This document shows positions 7,041-12,886 of a stretch of DNA of 12,886 bases, in pieces. A program made the translations under genes and the position numbers. The notes under the pieces are model-generated. The model was given only the letters and a program-made list of their open reading frames with translations. It did no database searches and was not told where the DNA came from. The stretch is taken from NCBI GenBank assembly GCA_023409835.1, contig JAEYQV010000076.1:1-12886 (forward strand). Reading direction: 5' to 3'. This stretch comes from Bacillota bacterium (lineage in GTDB: Bacteria; Bacillota; Clostridia; Lachnospirales; Lachnospiraceae). How positions within the stretch are numbered: the stretch's first letter is position 1; each line of letters begins with the position of its first letter.

Positions 7041-7048
7041 ATTATATA

Positions 7049-9115
7049 CTAATTGATTGGATAGGTATAATTCTCCTGAAGAAGCTTCTGTACCTTCTCC
7101 TTCGGGAGGGGCTTGCTGAAGAGGAAGCCCTGTCCTGCTTCACATGCGAAGCTTCTGAGATAATCCAGCTGTTCCTTCATTTCAATCCCTTCAGCCACAA
7201 CCTCATACCGGAGATCATGCGCCAGGGCCAGAATATTCTTGATCAACAAGGTATCAATTCCCTCTTCCGCGATTGAGTTAATGAAGCTTCGATCGAGCTT
7301 AACAATATCAATGGGGAACTTTTTCAGATAATTCAGGGATGAGTAGCCTGTACCGAAATCATCCAATGCAATCCGAAGCCCAAGCTTCTTTAGCCGCTCC
7401 AGATGATCAATCACGATATCAACCTCAGAAATACCTGCTGTCTCCGTTATTTCAACTATGATATTCGAATAATCCACACAGCTGTCCGTAAATATTTTCT
7501 CCAGCTCGTTAAAATTAAGCTTATTGGTCAGGGTTTTCGTAGAGAGATTTACAGATAGTAAAAGATCTTTATATCCCTGTTGCTCCCATTCTGCTTTCTG
7601 CTCCAGAGCTTTTTTAATTATCCAGCGTTCCAGACAGTTGATCTGACCTGTCTGTTCTGCCAGCGGTATGAATACGACCGGGGAAATGACCCCCTCAGTC
7701 GGATGGTTCCAGCGAACGAGAGCCTCCACACCTGTTATCCTGCCGGTTTCCAAACTAAACTGCGGCTGATAAACCAACATGAACTGTTCCTTCTCAATAG
7801 AACTCTGCAGCATGTTAATCATTTTGATATGCCAGTTGTTATGCTTCTGAATCTCCTCTTCATAGATGAATACTCTGTTCTTTCCGCCTCTTTTCGCTTC
7901 AAACATCGCAATATCCGCATTCTTTAGAAGCGCAGAGATACTGTCTCCGTGCTCCGGGTAACTGACAACCCCGATACTCATCGTAATGTAGAATTGATTA
8001 TTTTCAATCGTCCAGGTCTTGCTGATGCTGTTAATAATCGTCTCCAGCCGTTGCAAAATGGTGGTTTTTCCTTCTCTGTAATATAGGATAGCAAATTCAT
8101 CACCACCCATCCTGGCCACGTAGTCAGGTTCCTTAATCTCTTCCTTTAAGCAATTTGACAGGTATTGAAGGAACAGATCTCCCACATGATGTCCCATCGT
8201 ATCATTGATGTACTTAAAATTATCAATATCGAAATAGGCTATGACAAATCTATTATTCTCAATCTCCAAATGTTTGTTGATCTCATTCTCAAACATGGCA
8301 CGATTGGGCAGGCCGGTTAGGGAATCATAAAGCGCTAAATATCGGATTCTATCCTCATAACGTTTTCTCTCATCAATATCCGTACCGATTGAAACATAGG
8401 TGTTCTTCATCTGATCAACTCTGGAAACAAGCCGTTCAGAGCACCATAAAACATTGATACATTTACCCTCCTTGGACAGGACAGGGATTTCATAATTGAT
8501 CAGTTGATTTTCCAATCCCAATATATCAAAGAAATACCTTGCTTCCCTATGATTTTCCGGTGGAATCACGCCCTCCCAGCATAACCCGGCTTGTATATCC
8601 TCCTTCAAGTAACCCAGACGCCTTTGCCCGAAGGGGTTGATATTAGATATGGTCTTGTCCTCATTCCAGGTAATGATGATAACCGGTGCATCAAGGATGA
8701 TGCTCTCATTGAGGTTTTTTTGGAATACAAGCTCTGCTTCCAGGCTTAGCATCTCTTCATGCACCTTACGCAGCTGTGCATAGGCATTCTCAGTCCTGAT
8801 AAATTCCACCTGGATCTGCTTCAATCTGTTATGAATCAGAAAATAAATCAGGATGGCTGTAACGAGTATATAAAGCCATCCCTTAATGGACTGATATTCC
8901 CGATAGGTCACACAATTCTTTGCAAAAATTCGAAGTATTCTGTCCGATAGCAGAGTCCATAACATGCTAAAGCCCATATACACCAAAGCAATCGTTAGCG
9001 CCTCCTTATATACTTTTTTAAATATAATAACGTTTCTCTTCTCAGAAGCGCTTCCTCTGTTCCTGCCGTGTGTCTGCTTACTAAATAATGCCGCCATCGC
9101 TGTCCCTGCTTTCAT
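7049..9115 (-). CDS. Membrane-bound PAS-GGDEF-EAL cyclic-di-GMP enzyme
   Basis: The product has 688 residues. Two membrane helices (about 38-57 and 79-95) flank a short extracellular loop, then come a helical linker, a PAS domain (about 132-250), a GGDEF domain (about 258-418) and an EAL domain (about 432-685). GGDEF is intact at 337-341 (RMGGDEF). The usual inhibitory RxxD is KEPD at 328-331, so product inhibition may be weakened. The EAL catalytic set looks complete: Glu464 (EAL), Asn523, Glu555, Asp585/Asp586 (DDFGTG), Lys606, Glu642 (AEGIE) and Gln662. Known: GGDEF makes and EAL degrades c-di-GMP, which controls motility and attachment. Which activity dominates is not visible. The listed ATG has no clear ribosome binding site. 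An ATG at 9097 has AGGGA five bases upstream and may be the true start. It stands alone. Confidence 0.93.
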   Translation of the reverse strand: MKAGTAMAALFSKQTHGRNRGSASEKRNVIIFKKVYKEALTIALVYMGFSMLWTLLSDRILRIFAKNCVTYREYQSIKGWLYILVTAILIYFLIHNRLKQIQVEFIRTENAYAQLRKVHEEMLSLEAELVFQKNLNESIILDAPVIIITWNEDKTISNINPFGQRRLGYLKEDIQAGLCWEGVIPPENHREARYFFDILGLENQLINYEIPVLSKEGKCINVLWCSERLVSRVDQMKNTYVSIGTDIDERKRYEDRIRYLALYDSLTGLPNRAMFENEINKHLEIENNRFVIAYFDIDNFKYINDTMGHHVGDLFLQYLSNCLKEEIKEPDYVARMGGDEFAILYYREGKTTILQRLETIINSISKTWTIENNQFYITMSIGVVSYPEHGDSISALLKNADIAMFEAKRGGKNRVFIYEEEIQKHNNWHIKMINMLQSSIEKEQFMLVYQPQFSLETGRITGVEALVRWNHPTEGVISPVVFIPLAEQTGQINCLERWIIKKALEQKAEWEQQGYKDLLLSVNLSTKTLTNKLNFNELEKIFTDSCVDYSNIIVEITETAGISEVDIVIDHLERLKKLGLRIALDDFGTGYSSLNYLKKFPIDIVKLDRSFINSIAEEGIDTLLIKNILALAHDLRYEVVAEGIEMKEQLDYLRSFACEAGQGFLFSKPLPKEKVQKLLQENYTYPIN

Positions 9116-9206
9116 CTATAAACACGTTATGTCGAGTCAATTATGTTATTTTTGTCCATATTATGAAATTATGATATAAATTGTGTGATACCTTAGAAAA
9201 TAATGT

Positions 9207-9241
9207 TTTAAAAAGGGAAAAGCAAGTCGCTTTTCCCCTTT
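9207..9241 (-). terminator. Intrinsic terminator of the NifU-like/GGGtGRT operon
   Basis: In the minus-strand direction, AAAGGGGAAAAGC pairs with GCTTTTCCCTTT around a five-base loop, with one bulged base, and runs into a T-rich tract. It lies about 15 bases past the GGGtGRT stop codon. The plus-strand side is also T-rich (TTTGTTTGTTTTTATTTTTT), so it could act in both directions. Confidence 0.88.
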
Positions 9242-9256
9242 GTTTGTTTTTATTTT

Positions 9257-10267
9257 TTAGAACTTACCGCTATCGGCTGCTTCCTGAATTGCAACAGCAA
9301 CTGCAACCGTCATACCTACCATCGGGTTGTTACCTGCACCGATCAGACCCATCATTTCAACGTGTGCCGGAACGGAGGAGGAACCTGCGAACTGTGCATC
9401 TGAATGCATTCTTCCCATGGTATCGGTCATACCGTAGGAAGCAGGACCTGCTGCCATATTATCCGGGTGAAGTGTTCTTCCTGTGCCACCGCCGGAAGCA
9501 ACGGAGAAGTACTTCTTGCCCAGATCCACACATTCTTTCTTATAGGTACCTGCAACGGGATGCTGGAATCTGGTCGGGTTGGTGGAGTTACCGGTGATGG
9601 AAACGTCTACACCTTCCTTGTGCATGATTGCAACACCTTCTGTTACGTCATTTGCACCATAGCAGTTTACGGCTGCTCTAGGTCCATTGGAGTAGGACTT
9701 GCGGAATACTTCCTTCACCTCACCGGTGTAATAATCCATCTCTGTCTCTACATGGGTAAAGCCGTTGATACGGGAGATGATCTGAGCTGCATCCTTACCA
9801 AGTCCGTTTAAGATTACTCTTAAGGGCTTCTGTCTAACCTTGTTCGCAGACTGTGCGATACCGATTGCACCCTCAGCTGCTGCGAAGGACTCATGACCTG
9901 CTAAGAAGCAGAAGCAGTCGGTGGATTCTTCAAGTAACATCTTACCGAGGTTACCATGTCCTAAACCAACCTTTCTCTGATCAGCAACGGAACCGGGAAT
10001 ACAGAAAGACTGTAAGCCTTCACCGATAGCTGCTGCAGCATCTGCTGCTCTTCTAGCACCCTTCTTGATTGCGATGGCTGCGCCTACAGTGTATGCCCAG
10101 CAGGCATTTTCAAAGCAAATGGGCTGAATTCCCTTAACCATGTTATATACATCCAGACCGGCATCCTTTGTGATCTTCTCTGCTTCTTCGATAGAAGCGA
10201 TACCGTAGCTGTTCAATGCAGCGTTAATCTGGTTAATTCTTCTCTCATATGATTCAAATAAAGCCAT
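9257..10267 (-). CDS. GGGtGRT family protein (function unknown)
   Basis: The product has 336 residues and is recognised by its name-giving motif, GGGTGRT at 259-265, within SVASGGGTGRTLHPDN. Seen: a soluble protein rich in alanine and glycine, seven cysteines (51, 56, 89, 118, 120, 202, 246) including a Cys-Phe-Cys at 118-120, several short glycine clusters (GLGHGN at 101-106, GLIGAGNNP at 307-315), and no signal peptide or membrane segment. The start has GGAGGA eight bases upstream. It begins 18 bases after the NifU-like gene and ends at a strong terminator, so the two are co-transcribed. Known: this family occurs beside such NifU-like scaffolds in Clostridia; I know of no established activity. 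Inference: it may receive, or depend on, an iron-sulfur or other metal cofactor handled by its partner. Confidence 0.9.
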   Translation of the reverse strand: MALFESYERRINQINAALNSYGIASIEEAEKITKDAGLDVYNMVKGIQPICFENACWAYTVGAAIAIKKGARRAADAAAAIGEGLQSFCIPGSVADQRKVGLGHGNLGKMLLEESTDCFCFLAGHESFAAAEGAIGIAQSANKVRQKPLRVILNGLGKDAAQIISRINGFTHVETEMDYYTGEVKEVFRKSYSNGPRAAVNCYGANDVTEGVAIMHKEGVDVSITGNSTNPTRFQHPVAGTYKKECVDLGKKYFSVASGGGTGRTLHPDNMAAGPASYGMTDTMGRMHSDAQFAGSSSVPAHVEMMGLIGAGNNPMVGMTVAVAVAIQEAADSGKF

Positions 10268-10285
10268 TGTATGTATCCTCCTTCA

Positions 10286-10978
10286 CTATTCGTGTCTCGG
10301 GTCAATGATTTTAACAGCATCAGCAACGCGACCGTACTGGCCCTTGGATTTCTCAAATGCTGTATTGGCATCTTCACCCTTTTTGATGAAGTCCATCATC
10401 TTACCGAAGTTAACGAACTGATAACCGATGATCTCGCTGTTTTCATCCAGTGCAACACCTGTAACATAACCATCGGTCATTTCCAGATAGCGGGGACCCT
10501 TAGCAAGAGTACCGTACATGGTTCCTACCTGGCTGCGGAGACCTTTTCCTAAATCCTCTAAGCCGGCTCCGATCGGAAGTCCGTCTTCAGAGAAAGCACT
10601 CTGTGTTCTGCCATAAGCGATCTGAAGGAACAGCTCCCTCATTGCTGTATTAATCGCGTCACATACCAGGTCGGTATTTAATGCTTCAAGAATTGTAAGG
10701 CCCGGTAAAATCTCCGATGCCATCGCTGCAGAATGAGTCATACCGGAGCATCCGATGGTTTCAACCAGTGCTTCCTGAATAATACCCTCTTTAACGTTTA
10801 AGGTTAATTTACAGGTACCCTGTTGTGGTGCACACCAGCCGATGCCGTGAGTTAAACCGGAGATATCAGATACTTCCTTTGCTTTTACCCATTTAGCTTC
10901 TTCCGGAATCGGTGCTGCGCCATGGTGTACTCCCTGGGTAACAGGACACATCATTTTTACCTCATGTGAATAGATCAT
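10286..10978 (-). CDS. NifU/IscU-like iron-sulfur cluster scaffold-type protein
   Basis: The product has 230 residues from the chosen start. The central part (about 40-135) resembles the NifU/IscU N-terminal scaffold fold, including GWCAPQQGTCKL (Cys49, Cys56), TIGCSGMTHSA (Cys77) and Cys106 in NTDLVCDAIN. Another cysteine is near the N terminus (Cys11). The C-terminal 90 residues are an extension not found in ordinary IscU. Known: IscU-type proteins build iron-sulfur clusters on three cysteines; the spacing here differs from standard IscU, so the activity is inferred. The ATG at 10978 (MIYSHEV) follows GAAAGGAG by ten bases, whereas an upstream ATG at 11005 lies before that site and is less likely. 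It is the first gene of a pair with the GGGtGRT protein; no cysteine desulfurase or other Isc/Suf gene is nearby. Confidence 0.88.
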   Translation of the reverse strand: MIYSHEVKMMCPVTQGVHHGAAPIPEEAKWVKAKEVSDISGLTHGIGWCAPQQGTCKLTLNVKEGIIQEALVETIGCSGMTHSAAMASEILPGLTILEALNTDLVCDAINTAMRELFLQIAYGRTQSAFSEDGLPIGAGLEDLGKGLRSQVGTMYGTLAKGPRYLEMTDGYVTGVALDENSEIIGYQFVNFGKMMDFIKKGEDANTAFEKSKGQYGRVADAVKIIDPRHE

Positions 10979-10988
10979 GTTGTTGAAA

Positions 10989-10996
10989 CTCCTTTC
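10989..10996 (-). promoter_or_regulatory. Ribosome binding site that fixes the NifU-like start
   Basis: GAAAGGAG on the minus strand ends ten bases before the ATG at 10978. It lies inside the longer reading from 11005, which makes the longer start unlikely. Confidence 0.75.
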
Positions 10997-11198
10997 AATA
11001 TACATAGAATAGCATATGTCTGTTATTTACTTAACATATTTTCGCATAAAAGATGCATTAAGTCCATAGGTATTTTAGAAAATTTACAGAAACTATGAAA
11101 AAGACTATTACGTTCCAATTTATCTTACGATATATGTAATTTTCGTGCCCTTAGTTTCATAGCAGCTAACATCAGTTATATCGTTTCATACATAAGAA

Positions 11199-11232
11199 CA
11201 GTATGTCGGCAATATCTCCTGCTAACATACTG
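11199..11232 (-). terminator. Stem-loop after the beta-helix gene, possible terminator
   Basis: CAGTATGT (11199-11206) pairs perfectly with ACATACTG (11225-11232), with an inner GCA/TGC pairing. It starts nine bases after the stop codon of the beta-helix gene. The sequence after it on the minus strand (TTCTTATG) is only weakly T-rich. It separates that gene from the NifU-like operon in a 262-base gap in which I could place no convincing promoter. Confidence 0.45.
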
Positions 11233-11240
11233 TAGTGGTT

Positions 11241-11909
11241 TTACTTTTTATGGATAACTTCTCCTGCCTTCTTATAGATGCTATTCTCAGGTATATATCC
11301 TCTGACACTGGATAACGGGTAGATATTCGAATTCCTGCCGATGACGGAGCCGGGATTTAGTACACTGTTGCAGCCTACCTCGACATTGTCCCCAAGGATT
11401 GCACCAAACTTCTTGAGGCCTGTTGCTATCCTCTCCTCTCCGGTATTTACCTCTACCAAGGTCTTATCGGACTTAACATTGGAGGTGATGGAGCCGGCGC
11501 CCATATGTGCCTTGTAACCTAAGATGGAGTCCCCGACATAATTATAATGAGGTACCTGAACCTTATTGAACAGGATTACATTCTTTAGCTCAGTAGAATT
11601 GCCAACCACTGCACCCTCTCCGACGACGGCATTACCGCGGATATAAGCACAGTGACGAACCTCTGCACCCTTACCGATGATGGCCGGGCCATTAATGGAG
11701 GCTGTCGGTGCAACCGTTGCCGACTTCGCAATCCAGACATTCTCACCAACCTTATCATATTCCTCCGTCGGAAGTGATGCTCCGAGCGCAAGGATTGCAT
11801 CCTTAATCTTTCCAAGTACTTCCCAGGGATAGGTGCATCCCTCAAAAATCTCTGCCGCGATGGTTTCCTTTAAATCTAATAATGCGCTGATTGTTAGTTG
11901 TTCCTTCAA
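11241..11909 (-). CDS. Left-handed beta-helix protein like the GlmU acetyltransferase domain
   Basis: The product has 222 residues. After a helical N-terminal part (1-50), residues about 55-200 show hexapeptide repeats (for example VWIAKSATVAPTASI) that build a left-handed beta-helix. HYNYVGDSILG at 121-131 and GAGSITSNVKSDKT at 137-150 match the GlmU acetyltransferase region, and His121 aligns by eye with its catalytic histidine. The nucleotidyl-transferase half of GlmU (roughly 230 residues) is absent. Known: GlmU acetylates glucosamine-1-phosphate for cell-wall precursors; such short versions are often labelled UDP-GlcNAc pyrophosphorylase, which this truncated form cannot be on its own. 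Substrate unknown; a sugar N-acyltransferase is likely. It starts at TTG seven bases after a strong ribosome binding site. Confidence 0.85.
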   Translation of the reverse strand: MKEQLTISALLDLKETIAAEIFEGCTYPWEVLGKIKDAILALGASLPTEEYDKVGENVWIAKSATVAPTASINGPAIIGKGAEVRHCAYIRGNAVVGEGAVVGNSTELKNVILFNKVQVPHYNYVGDSILGYKAHMGAGSITSNVKSDKTLVEVNTGEERIATGLKKFGAILGDNVEVGCNSVLNPGSVIGRNSNIYPLSSVRGYIPENSIYKKAGEVIHKK

Positions 11910-11916
11910 AATATTT

Positions 11917-11923
11917 CCCCCTC
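11917..11923 (-). promoter_or_regulatory. Ribosome binding site supporting a TTG start
   Basis: GAGGGGG ends seven bases before the TTG at 11909 on the minus strand. No in-frame ATG or GTG has comparable support, so a rare TTG start is well backed. Confidence 0.8.
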
Positions 11924-11926
11924 ATA

Positions 11927-11980
11927 ATGTTGCTTTTATTTGCTTTTATGTTGCTTCTACTTTACTTTTATGTTGCTTTT
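11927..11980 (-). repeat. 11-base tandem repeat in the leader of the beta-helix gene
   Basis: On the minus strand, five head-to-tail units follow the pattern AAAAGCAACAT (lengths 11, 11, 11, 10, 11). Three of the five have the consensus or one change; the others are AAAAGTAAAGT and AAAAGCAAAT. The array ends a few bases before the ribosome binding site. Fainter, decayed units seem to continue upstream to about 12000. The period is close to one DNA helical turn and every unit starts with an A-run. Confidence 0.75.
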
Positions 11981-12057
11981 ATGCTACCTTCCTGGTACTT
12001 TCTACTCTATCATATTGATCTGTGATCATGTCTATGCTCTCTTATCATACCTTGAAT

Positions 12058-12432
12058 TTATAATAAATGTGCTGCCAGTTTCCCGAGAGCCACTCCTCCA
12101 AAGCTTAAAATAAGGTTGAGCCCGGTATTGGCGGCACCCAGCAGATAATCACCGCTGCTTAAATAATTCATCGTCTCCAGGCTGAAGGTAGAGAAGGTCG
12201 TCAGCCCTCCCATGAGTCCGGTCGTCAGAAACAGCTTCAGGTTCGGTGAGATCATATCCGAAGATTTGCTGAGCTCCATAATAAAACCGATCAGCAGTCC
12301 TCCCATAGTATTTACGATTAAGGTTCCATAAGGAAGTGTGGTACCGAACAGCTTTGGTGAATTAACCGAGATCAGGTATCTTAGGCAGGTTCCGATAAAA
12401 CCACCGATTCCTACATAGAGTAAATTAAGCAT
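12058..12432 (-). CDS. crcB: CrcB/Fluc fluoride ion channel
   Basis: The product has 124 residues, the usual size for the family, with four membrane helices. Seen: GGFIGTCLRY at 10-19, the polar Asn41 in NTMGGLLIGF, and the signature GLMGGLTTFSTFSLE at 72-86, holding the phenylalanines Phe80 and Phe83 of the fluoride path. Known: Fluc proteins form double-barrelled dimers in the cytoplasmic membrane that let toxic fluoride leave the cell. Only one copy is present, so a homodimer is likely unless a partner lies elsewhere. The ATG follows AGGAG by six bases. It has its own promoter just after the upstream gene. The fluoride riboswitch often found before crcB is not visible in the short leader. 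Confidence 0.94.
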   Translation of the reverse strand: MLNLLYVGIGGFIGTCLRYLISVNSPKLFGTTLPYGTLIVNTMGGLLIGFIMELSKSSDMISPNLKLFLTTGLMGGLTTFSTFSLETMNYLSSGDYLLGAANTGLNLILSFGGVALGKLAAHLL

Positions 12433-12443
12433 GGTTTTCTCCT

Positions 12444-12462
12444 GTAAATTAATTTAATTTAC
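12444..12462 (-). promoter_or_regulatory. Perfect palindrome abutting the crcB ribosome binding site
   Basis: GTAAATTAATTTAATTTAC is a perfect 9+1+9 palindrome lying directly before, and slightly overlapping, the AGGAG site. It could be an operator or a short hairpin that affects translation. AT-rich chance is a real alternative. Confidence 0.45.
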
Positions 12463-12466
12463 TTAG

Positions 12467-12490
12467 GCAAATGGTAGTTCTTTCATTTGC
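12467..12490 (-). promoter_or_regulatory. Inverted repeat at the predicted crcB transcript start
   Basis: GCAAATG (12467-12473) and CATTTGC (12484-12490) are perfectly complementary across ten bases. The predicted transcript start (about 12484) falls inside the dyad, which suits a repressor site. Confidence 0.4.
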
Positions 12491-12519
12491 ATTCTATAAT
12501 ACATCGAAGGAATTATCAA
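12491..12519 (-). promoter_or_regulatory. Sigma-A-like promoter for crcB
   Basis: On the minus strand, TTGATA (12514-12519) and TAGAAT (12491-12496) are 17 bases apart. The -35 box begins directly after the stop codon of the upstream membrane-protein gene, so crcB can be expressed independently. Confidence 0.65.
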
Positions 12520-12520
12520 G

Positions 12521-12886
12521 TCATACCTTTTGTCTTCCGAACCGCCAGGACAGCTTCGGGAAATATCTCTTCGCTATATATGGATAGCTGATACCGACAG
12601 CAATCAGAATTATTCCGGTAATGGCAAGGAAGACTTTCTCCGAGTAGCTGCCCATCCGCATGGAAAATGGATAGAAATTCTTCAACAGCTTCCTCCCGCC
12701 ACCGAGAGCCATTATATAATACATGATTGGAAGCATATAAGCTATGGCGATCTGATCAAAGATGCTGTAGGCACATAAGCCCATCCCTCCGAGAAAGATT
12801 GCTCCCGCCATTGTTCCCAGATAGTAATTCATTATCGGAAACGTACAATTCTGATACTTTAGATACAGTAAATAGCAGCCCACCAG
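12521..12886 (-). CDS. C-terminal part of an unknown membrane protein; 5' end outside window
   Basis: The frame is open to the right edge, so the start lies outside the window; a GTG at 12883 is only an internal valine as far as can be told. The visible 121 residues hold three or four hydrophobic segments (a possible partial one at the very start, then about 19-41, 44-62 and 83-102) and a basic, aromatic tail ending KLSWRFGRQKV. GALGGG-like glycines (ALGGGRKLL at 60-68) follow the third segment. I do not recognise the family; an ABC-2-type permease or another polytopic membrane protein are only guesses. It lies upstream of crcB on the same strand with an 88-base gap that contains a promoter. 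Confidence 0.7.
   Translation of the reverse strand: MVGCYLLYLKYQNCTFPIMNYYLGTMAGAIFLGGMGLCAYSIFDQIAIAYMLPIMYYIMALGGGRKLLKNFYPFSMRMGSYSEKVFLAITGIILIAVGISYPYIAKRYFPKLSWRFGRQKV

Noticed and set aside
9181..9811. Plus-strand frames of 138 and 135 codons
   Set aside because: They cover the terminator and the antisense of the GGGtGRT gene and have no supporting motif.
12433..12490. Fluoride (crcB-motif) riboswitch
   Set aside because: The leader is short and shows only two simple dyads, without the expected pseudoknot-forming motif.

Overview
The window looks like a chromosomal segment of a Gram-positive, low-to-medium GC anaerobe of the class Clostridia, most likely a Lachnospiraceae relative. 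The evidence is gene content: a paired NifU-like scaffold and GGGtGRT protein, a YitJ-type fused homocysteine methyltransferase/methylenetetrahydrofolate reductase, purine-rich AGGAGG-type ribosome binding sites, and sigma-A-like promoters with 17-base spacers. Taxonomy is inferred from recognition alone. I see no phage, transposase, CRISPR array, rRNA or tRNA.

Layout. (1) Positions 1-3326, minus strand: a one-carbon/methionine cluster. It holds a YitJ-like bifunctional enzyme, then an unknown six-helix membrane protein, then the N-terminal part of a MetH-type methionine synthase that runs off the left edge. The last two overlap by four bases. A sigma-A-like promoter lies just upstream. (2) Positions 3327-3548: a divergent promoter region. 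On the plus strand it drives a stand-alone L-fucose/L-arabinose isomerase family protein, with its likely metal-ligand residues intact. (3) Positions 5028-5383: non-coding, holding a 91-base long imperfect hairpin. (4) Positions 5384-6747, plus strand: a fused family-2 glycosyltransferase/GtrA membrane protein, then a 56-residue hypothetical protein with a strong ribosome binding site. (5) Positions 6748-7048: non-coding, with about six tandem copies of a 30-32-base repeat and a small hairpin between convergent genes. (6) Positions 7049-9115, minus strand: a membrane-bound PAS-GGDEF-EAL cyclic-di-GMP enzyme. (7) Positions 9207-10978, minus strand: a two-gene operon, NifU-like scaffold then GGGtGRT protein, closed by a clear intrinsic terminator. 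(8) Positions 11241-11980, minus strand: a left-handed beta-helix protein resembling the GlmU acetyltransferase domain. It starts at TTG behind a strong ribosome binding site and is preceded by an 11-base tandem repeat. (9) Positions 12058-12886, minus strand: a CrcB/Fluc fluoride channel with its own promoter and two dyads, and the end of an unknown membrane protein that enters from the right edge.

How the genes work together. The YitJ-like and MetH proteins plausibly link 5,10-methylene-THF reduction to homocysteine methylation; the membrane protein between them may serve the same metabolism. The NifU-like/GGGtGRT pair is the best candidate for an undescribed system: its order, spacing and shared terminator indicate co-expression, both proteins are cysteine-bearing, and to my knowledge their function is not established. 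The other genes look like independent housekeeping or accessory units.
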